This document shows, piece by piece, positions 31,150-42,769 of a stretch of 64,000 nucleotides of DNA. The notes beneath the pieces are model-generated. The model saw nothing but the letters and a program-made list of their open reading frames with translations. It had not been told where the DNA came from and did no database searches. The DNA is from Pseudocercospora fijiensis CIRAD86 (Eukaryota > Ascomycota > Dothideomycetes > Mycosphaerellales > Mycosphaerellaceae). The stretch is taken from contig NW_006921532.1 in the NCBI RefSeq assembly GCF_000340215.1, forward strand, positions 2,831,337 to 2,895,336, in the 5' to 3' direction. The stretch's first letter is position 1, and each line of letters begins with the position of its first letter. Position numbers and translations under genes: made by a program.

Positions 31150-31910
31150 ATAGTAACGAAGCGTATAGAGGACGCGACGTAGTTATTTAACACGTTTAAC
31201 GTAGAATTAGGTAAGAATTAACCTAGGTCTTAGCGAGCCCGCTACTCTATCTCCTCCCTCGTGTTCGTATCTACTATACGACGACCCTAGCAATAATATA
31301 ACTAACGATGCGTCGAAGGTTATATCGGCGGTATCTAGGTATATAATTATAACGCCGGAGCTACTACTATAGGCCGAGCTTAGCGACTTCTATCTAGTAC
31401 TACTATTAGCACTATTCTGCCTTAACGCGGTATTTCCGGACTAGATATATGCTATAGACGCACTCTACCGAGACGTAATTAGCGTATAGGAACATAGGGA
31501 GGCATTTATTGCGCTATACTAGACAGGTCTTATCCGGAGATTTGTATACAAATTAGACTCCGACTATACGATAAATATTATCCTTATAAAGCAAGAAGAC
31601 GGCGTCCGGGTCGTCCATTTTATAGATTACTCTTATACGGCGGTAGCAGCGAGTCCTCGATACCCTTAATTCGCACCTAGTGCGGTATACGCTAATATAA
31701 TTTAGGTATATAATGCCTTTATTTATTAGGTTATGCTTCCGAAGGGGTAGGCGAACACGACGTCGACTTACGATATAGCACCGCGGAGTATTCTATTACA
31801 TCTAAAGCTTAAATGTAGCCGATCGAAGGACTATATATTTCGTATTATTATCCGGTATTAATACGAATACGAAGGGGGAGGTGCGAAAGTCCGATAGTTT
31901 ATAGAGCATA
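31150..31910 (+). pseudogene. Unassigned decayed frame on the plus strand of the MULE
   Basis: Upstream of and divergent from the transposase. With TAG read as former Gln/Trp it gives a plausible globular protein, for example AELSDFYLVLLLALFCLNAV, then EHREAFIALY-TGLIRRFVYK, IINIILIKQEDGVRVVHFID-type blocks and APRSILLHLKLKCSRSKDYI. No family recognised. Either cargo or a second element gene. Confidence 0.3.
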
Positions 31911-31950
31911 TATATAGAGTCTAAGGGTTATATAAGTAGGCGAGGTGTGT

Positions 31951-32672
31951 TCGAATTTCTATATTCTTAGAGAGTCGCTAAGAATATAGAAATTCAAAGC
32001 TCGACGTAATACTTAGTATAGCCTTATACTTAGCATCGTTACGTTACATCCTATTATCGAAGCACTATGATACCGAGATACGACTATCGTACGGAGCGAT
32101 ACCGATACCCTCCCTCCTATCTTCGAATACAAACTAACACCGGCGGTCGTTCTCGTATTAATTACTTTTGCTAGCGCCGCTTTAATATTATACGCTTAAT
32201 CGTATAATCTCCGCTATTACGACGAGAGCGTAGACGACACAACCGATTATTGCAGTAGCAAAGTAATATACGTCTAGGCGATCTAAGAGGGAGAGGGAGA
32301 GCATCGTATATTCGGCAGTGCCTATAAAGAGTAGTATATGTTTCGGCAAGAGTAGCATATATTTAGTAGTAAACTACGACCTGCAATCTATACTAGTAGA
32401 CCTACGCGGCATAGAAAGCTAGGACATAGGATACCGGTAGCGAAGATAGTATATACTATAAATATAGAAAATTATAATTAGTCGAGGAACGCGGGAACTA
32501 GCGGGTATTACGCTTATAGAATACAGAAATTCAATCGACTAACCCTTAACCTTAACGACTAAGTATAGTACCGACCGGCGAACGATATAACTTCTCGATA
32601 GGCTCGCAATATCGCTATTAAACACGGAATTTGTATATTAATAGAGCCGGACTACGGATATAGAAATTCAGC
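31951..32672. repeat. 18-bp hairpin motif cluster, right
   Basis: The cleanest copy is an 18+18 bp perfect inverted pair at about 31953-31995: GAATTTCTATATTCTTAG, spacer AGAGTCG, then CTAAGAATATAGAAATTC. Further single copies in the minus orientation lie at about 32510-32534 and 32650-32671. Confidence 0.65.
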
Positions 32673-33224
32673 TTTCGATAGCCCTACTTTGTCGATAGGT
32701 AGGGGTTTAATACAGCATTCCTTCTAGTAGTCGGCACGATACGAACTCTTATTAAATAGCCTATATAAGGCATAGAAGGGCGCACGCCCCGAGTAGAGCC
32801 GGTTACTAGGGAGTGATTATTATTATATACGGAGGTAAAGTCTATGCTAATTAAGTACTACTATTATTAGCTAGGCGGATACAATCACTTCGGTATAACC
32901 CTAGTAATATATAGATCTAATAAACTATAGAATACCTAACGAAGCTACCGAAGTGCAAATTCGTACCTACTCTTCTACCCGATCGTCTTCCGGTACGACC
33001 TTGCTTAGCAGCAGTATCTACTCTTCTACCTAAATGTCTACCGGTACGGCCTTACTTAGTAGTAGCATCTACTCTTCTACCTAAACGTCTACTCTTCCGG
33101 TACGGCCTAGCTAAGTAGTAGCATCTACCCTTCTACCTACTTCTTCTTAGTTTAATCCTTATAATACCTTTACTCTTAACTTTTAGACTTAACTAAGTAG
33201 CGTAAACCCTCGCTCGCTACTAAT
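32673..33224. other. MULE interior up to the nested retrotransposon
   Basis: Contains a short locally repeated stretch at about 32960-33140 in which TACCTACTCTTCTACC-like units recur with CGGTACG(G/A)CCTT, about 60 bp apart. No coding trace seen. Confidence 0.35.
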
Positions 33225-34590
33225 TGTAAGAAGGGTTATGTTAGCAGGTAGATAGGGTAGTAGTAGGTATAGGTAGTATTCGATAGAGATCTAAGAGGAG
33301 AGGGAGGAAGGCAGGCTAGTTGGCCTAACGCCAAGCGCTAAGCCCTGCCTAAGGCACTAAGACCCTAGCTTCACTCGGCCTAATTACATGCCAATCACAT
33401 GTAGCCTCTTTGGCTCTAATATACGCTTCCCTTCTAAAGGCCGCGCCCTCGTAGCCTATCTATGTCCCTATCTAATCTCTATTGCCGCTAACTTAGCAGG
33501 TCTAGTAAGCTGCTTAGCCTACGCTAAATTGAACACTTAACTACCGATTATGTAACTATATTAAACCTCACTTCTAATACAACGTGCAACTCCAACTGCG
33601 CCATTCTTATATATAATAAAGTAATATATATCTACGAGAATTGAGGGCCTTCGACTAATTACAATACGAGCGCGTCTTCCCTACTATAATAGGTAGACGT
33701 ACGAGGTATTGCAGCCCTACCTCCGCTCTAAGTAATGTCGTACCGAGTTCTCTACGTCTACTCTAAAAGACCTAGAAATGTCCGCTCCGAGGGTTTGTCC
33801 GTTCCGAGGGTTGTTCTTATTGTTCGTAGTTTCGCTAGCCCTAATTAGCTAGGTTTAGTAGCCTTTAAGTGTCAATCTTATCTTATCTTTTCAAAAAACA
33901 TAGCTCGTCTAGTTTCTATAGATAAAGGCTATTATAAGTGCAGTAGTAGAGGTTCGCCTCGCTTAAAGGGTTAGATAGATCGAGGAGTAACCTATTGTCC
34001 GCAAGATCGACCCCGGCTAGCTTAGCTCTATAGTTTTGCCCTTAGTTAGTCTATTAGTCGCTTAATCTTTTAACTTAGTCAAAGTTTTGACTTAGCCTCA
34101 AAGTTTTGATTAAACCTTTAACAGGCTTAAGCTTTGATTAAAGTTTTAATTAAAGGTGCCTTAGGCTCGTAGTGTAGGTAAGGTTGTGTCTGCAGGCGTA
34201 GCGACAACAGTAAGTAATGTTAACAATAGTAGCGCTAGTCGTCTTAGCGCTAACTTTACCTCCTTTAACTAATAACAACTCGGCAATACCGTTACTAACA
34301 TAGCGGTGTCCTTCCTTTCTTAAACAATAATATACCCCGCAACACTGTTACTAATATAGCCGCGCCGGCTACGCCGATTGCCTAGGCCTTAAGGCCTCGA
34401 CGGAATGAGGAAACAAGAGGGGGACCTATAGGGCGCGTTAGTAAAGAGGTAGAATCCTTAAAAGAGTAGGCAATTAGTTAACGCGTCGTAGCGCGCTTAT
34501 TGATACTCGGTGCGCGTTTACTATAGTAGTATAGTCTTATTGTCCTTTGTTGCTAACAATTGCTTGCTTCTAATTAGTTAGCTAATAGTA
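33225..34590 (-). repeat. 3' LTR of the nested Gypsy element
   Basis: Begins with a GTAAGAAGGGTTATGTTAGC motif that is shared by all four LTR copies in the window, and ends near GTTAGCTAATAGTA. It matches the inverse of 41251-42550 along its length, the first about 200 bp match 40133-40335, and the first about 940 bp match 49627-50564. Exact termini are uncertain because of mutation. Confidence 0.7.
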
Positions 34591-34639
34591 CCCTAGGGGT
34601 AGTATTGATCCTAGGCCTTAGTAGTAACATTATAAGCTT

Positions 34640-34810
34640 TTAGCCTTCTTCTTGTTCTTTACGCTAGTCTAATACTTATCTAACAACTCGGTTATATCCT
34701 CAAAGGAGTCTTTAGCTTCCTATAAGTCCCATTCTAGTGAATAGCCTTACTATCTTAGTAGGTACTCCTTCTTGCCTTGCCTAGTCCGGTGCTTTAGGAT
34801 ACGTTCTATA
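34640..34810 (-). pseudogene. Chromodomain at the integrase C-terminus (Gypsy copy 1)
   Basis: Minus-strand reading gives ERILKHRTRQGKKEYLLR followed by two TAG (expected W-K/W) then GYSLEWDL-EAKDSFEDITEL, the usual chromodomain layout (aromatic cage positions at the lost Trp codons). Chromodomains on integrases steer insertion to methylated histone H3 lysine 9 chromatin. Confidence 0.7.
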
Positions 34811-34899
34811 GACTATAGCTCTTCACTATCCGCTAGTATGTCTTCGTATTTAGTAGGGGCTTTATCCCCCTCGCGTAGGTAATATAGCTTAAGGAGGGA

Positions 34900-36950
34900 T
34901 ATATAGAAGGTATTATAGATAGTGTAATAAGGAGGAAGCTACAACTAATAGGCCTACGCGAAGGAGCCCTTAACTTCTCGAATGCGGAATAGACTAATGT
35001 ATCTTAGTACGAGCTTAGGCCTTGTTTTTCCGTTAGGTAATAGGTGTTTGCGGATACGGAGGTTCTTAGTGCTCAGTATAACTATATCGCCTTACTTAAA
35101 AGTTATTAGTGTATAGTGTTTGTTATAGTAGGCCTTCTAATATACCTAGGCCTTTGCTAGTTTGTTAGCTAACTTAGCGTAAATCTCTCGCATCTTTTAA
35201 ACCCTCTTAATAGCCGCTAGTATTTCGGGTACTTAACGCGCTTCCCTTTCCTTACGCTCGGCCTCGAGCGATAGGGGGTCTTATAGCATAGTAGCGTTCT
35301 AACCTATTATAGCTATATATAGCGAAACCTTAGTAGATAAGTATACACTATTGTTGTATACGAATTCTGTAGGCTGTAGGAGGTTGACCTAGTCGTTAGG
35401 GTTCTCGTTGATATAACTGCGTAGGTACTGCTACAGGGTGGCATTCTGCCTCTCTGTTTAACCGTCAGTCTGTAGATAGAAGGCTATTAATAGCCGATGC
35501 TTTAGTCTCAGCTGTAGGCATATCTCGCTCTAATAATAGGATGTGAATATCGTGCCCCGGTTAGAGACTATCCCCTTAGGGGTCCCCTAATAGGTATAGA
35601 AGATGTTGCTCTATAGAGCCTCTGCTATGTTAATAGCAGTCTAATCCTTCCGTGCCGGGATATATCGAGCGCCTTTAGTAAACCGATCTACTACAATAAG
35701 GATAGCATTAAAGATGTCCTTGCTGCCCCTGCGTTTAGTAGGTAGAAGGCCTATAATAAAGTCTATTATAAGCTCTATAAATGGCTTATAAGGGATTGGT
35801 AATAAGGACAACTCGCTAAAAGGCTAATGTTTTAGTACCTTAACACGTTAATACACGGCACACGTGTTAACGTATTCCTTTATATCCCGCTTACTATTTA
35901 GCTAGTAGTATGTGCGCGATAGTAGCTCGTACGACCTCTCTATACTATAGTAACCGGCAAGCTTACTATTATAGTGTCGCTTAAGAAGCTCTTGTCGGAT
36001 CGAATATTTAGCGGGGATATAGTATCTGCCCTTAAACTTTAAATGACCTTTATTATCGATCGACTAATTGTTACTCTTACTAGATCGAGTCTTTCGCCTA
36101 CTTATAAGCTTGTCGATACGTTCAGTAGCAAAGGCGTCCCTCTACTAAGCCCGTAATAGCTCATCTATAAACGATTAACTATCCCTATTTGCAAGGTTAT
36201 TTAATAGCACCCTCGCTATTAAACGAGGTACGTATTATATGCATCTAATAGCACTAGCAGCCGGATTAACTACATTAGTGCTATCGCTGTTACTATATAT
36301 TGCGATATCGACTAGGGAGTTATTATAACTTCTCCTATCTATGTCCTTAGCCCTTGCCTTAATACGCACTATTAATACAGCAAGAGCATTAATATGCTTT
36401 AAGCCGTCGCGGAGTCCGGTAAGCCGCTTATCCTACGCTTGCTTATTAATAACACGGGCTATAGCGATCTTATACTGCAGGGTTAGAAACAAAGAATTAA
36501 TATGTTAGGTTTCGCTGTCGTAATTAGGTCGCCTCGATAGGCTATCGGTAGGGTTACTTATGCCTAGCCGGTATAATACATCAAAATCGAACCCGGCGAG
36601 GTAGACGGCCTATCTAGCCTATCGACCTATAACCCTAGTAACCTTAGTAATGCCACGGAGGTTGTTATAGTCTATATAGACCTGTATTGTATATTAAGCC
36701 CTATCGAGGTAGTGCCTCTAATACTTAAAGGCCTCGACAATAGCTAGCAGCTCTTACTCGTAGGTTTCGTAGCGACGCTTAGCGTTAATTATCTTCCTCG
36801 AGAAGAAGGCAATCGGGTGCTAGTAATTGTTATTAGCCTGTTGTAATATAATAGCTGATATAGCAAACTGTAAAGCGTTAGTCTCAATGCGGATCTGTTT
36901 GCTTAGTACGAAATAGTGCAACAAGGGGACTTTAGTAAAGCGCCGCTTCA
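34900..36950 (-). pseudogene. Integrase and RNase H region (Gypsy copy 1), inactivated
   Basis: Minus-strand traces of the integrase core and its zinc-binding part occupy about 34.9-36.2 kb and RNase H about 36.5-36.95 kb, deduced from order between the chromodomain and the reverse transcriptase and from scattered motif-like stretches. The 3' part of the integrase (from about 35305 downwards) is repeated in inverse orientation at 40646 onwards. Confidence 0.5.
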
Positions 36951-37149
36951 AACCGTCAAAAGCGGCTTGTGCTCTGTTAGTCTATTTAAACTCTCTAGTC
37001 GGGTTAGCCTTGGTTTTGGTGAGCTCAGTTAGTAGCATTATATGCCTCGAATAGCCCTTAATAAATCGGCGATAGAAGTTAGCAAAACCGAGGAACGACT
37101 ATAGCTCCTTAATTAACGTAGGAACAGGCTATTTAGTAATAGTTTTGAT

Positions 37150-37900
37150 CCGATTAGGATCAGCCCTAACACCCTTAGTTGATATAAGGAAGCTAAGGAA
37201 TAACACCTCTTTAGTAGCAAAGGTGCATTTAGAAGGCTTGCAATATAAGCTATAGGTTCTTAGACGATCGAGCACCTTACGGACTGTAGCCTAGTGCTCC
37301 GCAATGTCGGGTAAGTGTATATAAACTAGGATGTTATCTAGGTAAACTATACAGAGGTAATCCAATAGGCCTAATAGGGCCCGATTAATGTAGGACTAGA
37401 ATGTAGCGGGGGCATTAGCTAGCCTAAATAGCATAACTAAGTACTTAAAATGGCTATAACGAGTGCGAAAGGCTGTCTTCTATTCATCGCCCTTACGGAT
37501 GCGGATGCGATAGTATGCATCCTTAATGTCTAATATAGTGTAGTAGTAGGCACTAGAAAGGCGATCGAGAGTCTTATTAATAAGCGGAAGTAGATAGCGG
37601 TCTTTAATAGTAACAGCATTAAGTCTACGGTAATTAACACATAGGCGCAGGCTACTATCCTTCTTTAGTACGAATAGGATAGGGGCACTAGCAGGGCTGT
37701 TACTATACCGTATCCGGCTATTAGCTAGGTTTTCCTCTAGATACTTACGCAATATAGCAAGCTCTCGTTCACTAAGGTTGTAGAGGGGGCTAAAAGGAAC
37801 CTCTTTGCCCTCTATAATATTAATCTTATAATCCGTCTCTTTGAATATAGGCAATGTCGATGCTAAGTAGTGTTTAAATACATTAATATAGGTCTCTCGA
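37150..37900 (-). pseudogene. Reverse transcriptase (Gypsy copy 1), inactivated
   Basis: An open stretch at 37480-37854 encodes the N-terminal RT part: [60 protein letters not shown] and [15 protein letters not shown]. After a TAG it continues with KTAFRTRYSHFKYLVM and a YLDD box changed to YLDN (GAT to AAT, a RIP-type G-to-A). This is a standard Ty3/Gypsy RT. Confidence 0.85.
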
Positions 37901-38112
37901 ATAGGCTCTAGTATGCGAGCAAGCTAATTAGGGTCTATGCTATTAGGGGGCATAGGTTTATCGTTATTACTACCGAGCAGGTCGGCAGTTAGATCAGCTA
38001 AGGCGGAGGCTAGTGTTAGGTTGCCAATAAACAGGACTCTAATATCGTTAGGACACTCGCTAATATCGATATGTTTAATGTCCTCCTTCCTAGCGATTCT
38101 AAATCGCCATTG

Positions 38113-38493
38113 TTAACTGCCTAAGTCTATAACTATAGCATAGTACTTAAGAACAGGGTTACTAATAATAATGTCGGATAGGAGGCTGTCTATGTCTACC
38201 GCGTAGGCAGTAAAGTTCAGTAGGCGTTTATTTCCGAGGTCGTCTTTTAGAACTATAGGAACATAGTAGGCCCTATAGGTTAAGTGCCGAGCGTTATTAA
38301 ACCAAGCAAGGGTTGGCAGGTTAGTCTTCGGCAGTTGTCGAAGGTCTAATTGCTTAGCTAAGCGATAGTTAATAAGGGCGCTAACTGAATTTCCGGGGTC
38401 TAGTATAACCTTTGCCTTATAGTTAGTATCGCGCCTAGATATAAGACAGGTACGTATAATAGCTAGCACAATGTCGATAGTCTTACGCCGCAT
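38113..38493 (-). pseudogene. Retropepsin-like protease (Gypsy copy 1)
   Basis: Minus-strand frame with the active-site region KVILDPGNSVSALINYRLAK. The usual D-T/S-G triad reads D-P-G, and the flanking hydrophobic beta-strands and the later LLSDIIISNPVL block fit the retroviral-type aspartic protease fold. Confidence 0.65.
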
Positions 38494-38599
38494 AAGGCTA
38501 ACAGTTAGTGCGGCGCTTATTCTTTTTTCGAATAGTTAGAAGGGCTAATAGGGGTAGTATTAGCGGCTAAGAGGTGCTTTCGGTATTTAGCGGCAGCAC

Positions 38600-39900
38600 G
38601 GTCGACTCGGGCCTAGTCTCGAGGCCTATTATATTAGCCTAGTAAATAAGTGGTGCTGTCACAATTGAAGCACTTGTATCTAGTTAGGGCACCGCTAGGT
38701 CCGCTCGAATTGGTACTAGAATTAGATAAACGATTAGGGGTATATAGAAATAAGCCCCTTCCTTGTCCTCTTCCTCGCTAGGGGTTTCTACCGCGGTATC
38801 GGCCCCTGCCTCTTCTACGTTAGTCGTTACTGTTTCCATTGTTAGCAGTGTTAGTTTAGGGAGTACCTCCTTAGTTTCTACCGTAGCTACGGTTAGCAGA
38901 TAGTCGTATCTTAGATTCCAACCGTTGCTATAGCTATACTATACGCTCTATAGTCTCTACTTTAACTATGAATTGAATGCGTATAAGATTGGCCTGTTCG
39001 AATACACGGCGGCGGTCCAATTCAAGGACTAGTTCCTATCTTAGTTTAGGTCGTATCTCAGATATCTAGATAGAGTCGGTCTTAGGTAGCAAATCGTCTT
39101 TAAGGGTCTTTAGATAGGCCTCGAAGGATCGAGAGGTTTAGTCGGCCTTTTGCTTAGCACGTAGGTATTAGTCTTAGGCGTGCTGCTAGCGTAATATAGG
39201 GTTGCTAAGGGTGTTTAGTATAATAGTCTTGTAATCCTGCTATTAAACAGCGGTCTAGTCGTAAAGGGAATTAAAATAGTCATCCTATATACGCTTAGGG
39301 TCGCTATTAATATACTATATAGCGTATACGACTAAGGAATAGTCGTCTAGTAGCGCTCTTAGTGCGTTGCGCTAGTTAAGCTTACAGTTACGAATATAGT
39401 CGTTGTACTGCTTTCGGCTAGAGCTATTAAATACGGTGCAGTCCTTAAGTTTAGCATCCTTCTTCTAGACTAGGACTAATAGTGAGGAAGGCCCTACTGT
39501 CGGCTTAGTGTTAGTTGTTAGGGCCTCCTAAAGGCGGCGAATTTCGAGGAGGTTGTCCTTTAGCTGTTATTCTTAACGTAGAGCAGCGAGCCTGTTTTAG
39601 GTAGCTTCTTGAAGTCTCGCTACTAGCTAGGGGCTAAAGGCTAGTTAGCTATATCGTCGATTGACAATGTTGTTAAGAATGTCGTTAATAGGCAATTCTG
39701 GATCGTCGCCTAGAACTATAGGTTCTTCGGCAGGCCTAGTAGCAGGCTCTTTAGCAGGTACTTTAGCAGGTGCTTTAGTAGGCACTTTAGCAGGTACTGT
39801 GCTACTAGCGTTGTTATTGCTAGCGCTGCTAGCGGCAGCACGGTTGTTATTGCTTCGTAATAAACCGGCTATCGTAATAAGGGGTAGCACTAATAATATA
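38600..39900 (-). pseudogene. Gag region with zinc-knuckle remnant (Gypsy copy 1)
   Basis: Minus-strand trace. A CCHC remnant reads YKCFNCDSTTYLLG near 38.67 kb, with His changed to Tyr. The N-terminal end at 39645-39890 has a KVPTKAPAKVPAKEPATRP repeat and LGDDPELPINDILNNI. Between them the frame is broken by TAG codons. Confidence 0.6.
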
Positions 39901-40132
39901 TTGCGGCCCCTTATAGTACGGATATAGCGGAATTAGCGAGTATCGGCCTAATGTGCTTAACTTAGTGTAATAGGCCGTATAGAAGGCCTTGCTTAATAAT
40001 TAGTACGGTTGTTTTAGTAGAATAGTACGTATAGGTCCCGTTCTTCGGGCGTAATATAGTTAAATCGATGGTTTTTCGTAGCTATACCGCTAAAAGCTTA
40101 AAATAAGGACTATCTAGCTGCTGCCCTTAAAG

Positions 40133-40335
40133 GGTGGATCGAATACTGTATAAGAAGGGTTATCTTAGTAGGTAGATAGGGTGGTAGTAGGTACAGGTAG
40201 TATTCGATAGAGATCTAAGAGGAGAGGGAGGAAGGCAGGCTAGTTAGCCTAACGCTAAGCGCCAAGCCCTGCCTAAGGCACTAAGACCCTAGCTTCACTT
40301 GGCCTAATCACATGCCAATTACATATAGCCTCTTT
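40133..40335 (-). repeat. Truncated 5' LTR of Gypsy copy 1
   Basis: Begins TGTATAAGAAGGGTTATCTT and matches the start of the LTR at 33225 for about 200 bp, then breaks off after TAGCTCTAA. What follows is unrelated, so the LTR was cut by deletion, recombination or another insertion. Confidence 0.65.
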
Positions 40336-40620
40336 AGCTCTAACACTAATACTTGTCTACATATCGAAGACACTGTATTCTTTTATAGCAATAGAAGCTA
40401 CTATAACCGCTACCCGACCTCGTATACGCCGATAATAGAGATTATCGACCTTACTTCTAATATAGAAGACGAATTACTATCGAAAGTTCTTAATACCTTT
40501 AATAGCAATAGCTCGGAAGTGCGTAGATATACGTTAACTATAGACGGCGCAGCTTTAGCTTTAGCTCAACTCTATAGACGGGTTAGGTCTATATTCCACC
40601 GCCGCGGCAACGATAAGTAA
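40312..40620 (+). CDS. Unassigned 102-codon frame between Gypsy fragments
   Basis: An ATG frame that overlaps the broken LTR end. From about 40340 it reads as a plausible protein (SSNTNTCLHIEDTVFFYSNR, PIIEIIDLTSNIEDELLSKV, GAALALAQLYRRVRSIFHRR) and has no TAG breaks. It may be a fragment of a captured or retroelement-associated gene. No family recognised. Confidence 0.25.
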   Translation: MPITYSLFSSNTNTCLHIEDTVFFYSNRSYYNRYPTSYTPIIEIIDLTSNIEDELLSKVLNTFNSNSSEVRRYTLTIDGAALALAQLYRRVRSIFHRRGNDK

Positions 40621-40645
40621 ACAAATACATACACGTATAAATAAA

Positions 40646-42550
40646 CGGGCTAGAACGCTGCTATACTATAAGACCTACTGTCGCTCGAGGCCGAGCGTAA
40701 GGAAAGGGAAGCGCGTCAAGTCCCTAAAACACTAGCGGCTATTAAGAGGGTTTAAAAGATGCGTGAAATCTATACTAAGATAGCCGAGAAGTTGACAAAG
40801 GCTTAAGAATACTAGAAGGCCTACTATAACAAGCACTATACGCTAATAACCTTTAAACAAGGTAACATAGTTATACTTAGTACTAAGAACCTCCGTATCC
40901 GCAAACACCTATTACCTAATAGCAAAACAAGGCCTAAGCTCGTACTAAGATACATTAGCCTATTCCGTATCCGAGAACCGAAGGGTATATAGGCCTATTA
41001 GTTATAGCTTCTACCCTATTATACTATCTATAACACCTTCTATATATCCCTCCTTAAGCTATACTATTAACGCGAAGGCGATAAAGCGCCTACTAAGTTA
41101 GAAGAAGTCTTAGCTAATAGTAAAGAACTATAGTCTGTAGAACGTATCCTATAGCACCGGACTAGGAAAGGCAAGAAGGAGTACCTCCTAAGATAGCAAG
41201 GCTATTTACTAGAATAGGACTTATAGGTAGGAACAATGCTACCCCTAGGGTGCTATTAGCTAACTAATTAGAAACAAGCAATTATTAGTAACAAAGGACA
41301 ATAAGACTACACTACTATAGTAAACGCGTACCGAGTGCTAACTAGCGCGCTATAGCGCACTAACTAATCGCATACTCTTTTACGGAATCCACCTCTTTAC
41401 TAATGCGCCCTGCAAGGCCTTCTCTTAGCACTCGGGTCCTCCTCTTATTCCTTTATTCTATCGAGGCCTCGAGGCCTAGGCAATTAGCGCGGCCGGCGCG
41501 GCTATATTAGTAACGGTGTTGCGGAGTATATTGCTATTTAAGAAAGGAAGGACACAGCTATGTTAGTAACGGTGTTGCCGAGTTATTATTAGTTAAAGAA
41601 GGAAATTAGAAGAAGGTAAAGTTAGCGCTAAGACGACTAGCGCCGCTATTATCGACATTACCTACTCGCTGCTATTACTAACCTTACCTGCACTACGAGC
41701 CTAAGGCACTATACTAACTAAGTTAAAAGATTGAACCTGTTAAAGGTTTGATTAAAACTTTAAGGCTAAGTCAAAACTTTAAGCCGCCTAAAGATTATAC
41801 GACTAATAGACTAACTAAAGGCAAAAACTATAGAGCTAAGCTAGCCGGGGTCGATCTTGCGGATAATAGGTTACTCCTCGATCTATCTAACCCTTTAAGC
41901 GAGGCGAACCTCTACTACTGCACTTATAATAGCCTTTACCTATAGAAACTAGACGAGCTGTGTTTTTTTAAAAAGATATAATTAGTTAATACTTAAAGGC
42001 TGCTAAACCTAACTAATTGGGGCTAGTAAAACTACGAATAGTAATAGTTCTTATAATAATAAGAACAACCCTCGGAACGGATAAACCCTCGGAACGGACA
42101 TTGCTAGGTCTTTTAGGAGTAGACGTAAAGAACTCGGTACGACATTACTTAGAACGGAGGCAGGGCTACAATACCTCGTACGTCTACCTATTATAGTAGG
42201 GAAGACGCGCTCGTATTGTAATTAGTCGATAGCCCTTAATTCCTATAGCTTTATATCCCTTTACTTTATTATATACAAGGATAGCGCAGTTAGAGTTAGA
42301 CATTGTATTAGAAGGTAAGGTTTAACATAGTTACATAATTAGGTAGTTAAGTGTTTAATTTAGCGCGGGCTAAGCGGCTTATTAGACCTACTAAGTTAGT
42401 AGCAATAGAGGTTGAGATTAGAATAAAGACCGGCTACGAGGGCGCGGCCTTTAGAAGGGAAGCGTATATTAGGACTAAAGAGGTTACACGTAATTAGTAT
42501 ATAACTAGACTACTACCCTATCTACCTACTAATATAACCCTTCTTATATA
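40646..42550 (+). mobile_element. 3' fragment of a second Gypsy copy, opposite orientation
   Basis: Plus-strand copy of the integrase C-terminus, the chromodomain region and a complete-looking LTR (about 41251-42550, ending CTACCTACTAATATAACC and CTTCTTATATA). It matches the inverse of 33225-35305, so the two copies form a large inverted repeat about 5.3 kb apart. Divergence is mostly C/T and G/A, as RIP would leave. Confidence 0.75.
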
Positions 42551-42601
42551 GAACTTGTCCTAATCGATTTCCTACGGTTTCTAAACGGAAATAGCACATT
42601 C

Positions 42602-42769
42602 CTATCTAAGTAATTACTATGCTAATGTTTACTATCTAAGTAATTTCTATGCCAATGTATATACCAATGTCCCGAAATTTTCCCATTTGCGAAATGCCAG
42701 CTAATGTTGCTAATCCAGTCCCATCCGAGTAATTACTATGCCAATGTGTCCCATTTGAGTATTTACCCG
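42602..42769. repeat. Right terminal inverted repeat and subterminal motif array
   Basis: The outermost 41 bp (42729-42769) are inverse to 24148-24188. Three copies of the motif whose plus-strand form is (C)TAAGTAATTACTATGCTAAT or CGAGTAATTACTATGCCAAT lie at about 42602-42628, 42631-42658 and 42720-42747. The inner two have the more TA-rich, RIP-like form. Confidence 0.75.

Larger units (their letters stand above)
33225..40335 (-). mobile_element. Chromodomain Ty3/Gypsy retrotransposon nested in the MULE, 5' LTR truncated
   Basis: Minus-strand element with an LTR at 33225-34590 (its 3' LTR), an internal region to about 40132 and only about 200 bp of the 5' LTR at 40133-40335. Order on the minus strand: gag with a Lys/Pro/Ala repeat and a zinc-knuckle remnant, protease, reverse transcriptase, RNase H, integrase and a chromodomain, which is the Ty3/Gypsy chromovirus order. 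Most frame breaks are TAG codons from CAG/TGG, so it is RIP-inactivated. Confidence 0.8.
24148..42769. mobile_element. Giant Mutator-like element (18.6 kb), RIP-mutated and with nested insertions
   Basis: Both ends are visible. The left end starts CGGGTAAATACTCAAATGGG, and the reverse complement of the right end starts with the same 20 bases. The match runs about 41 bp with one mismatch (G to A). The 10-bp direct repeats CTTCCAAAAA flank it. Inside are a dead MULE transposase on the minus strand (about 28.5-31.0 kb), other dead frames on both strands, and a nested Gypsy retrotransposon block (33.2-42.55 kb) close to the right end. Most internal stops are TAG and CpA is almost absent, as expected after RIP, so the element is not autonomous now. 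The flanking gene-type DNA would be continuous if the element and one target copy were removed. Confidence 0.85.
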
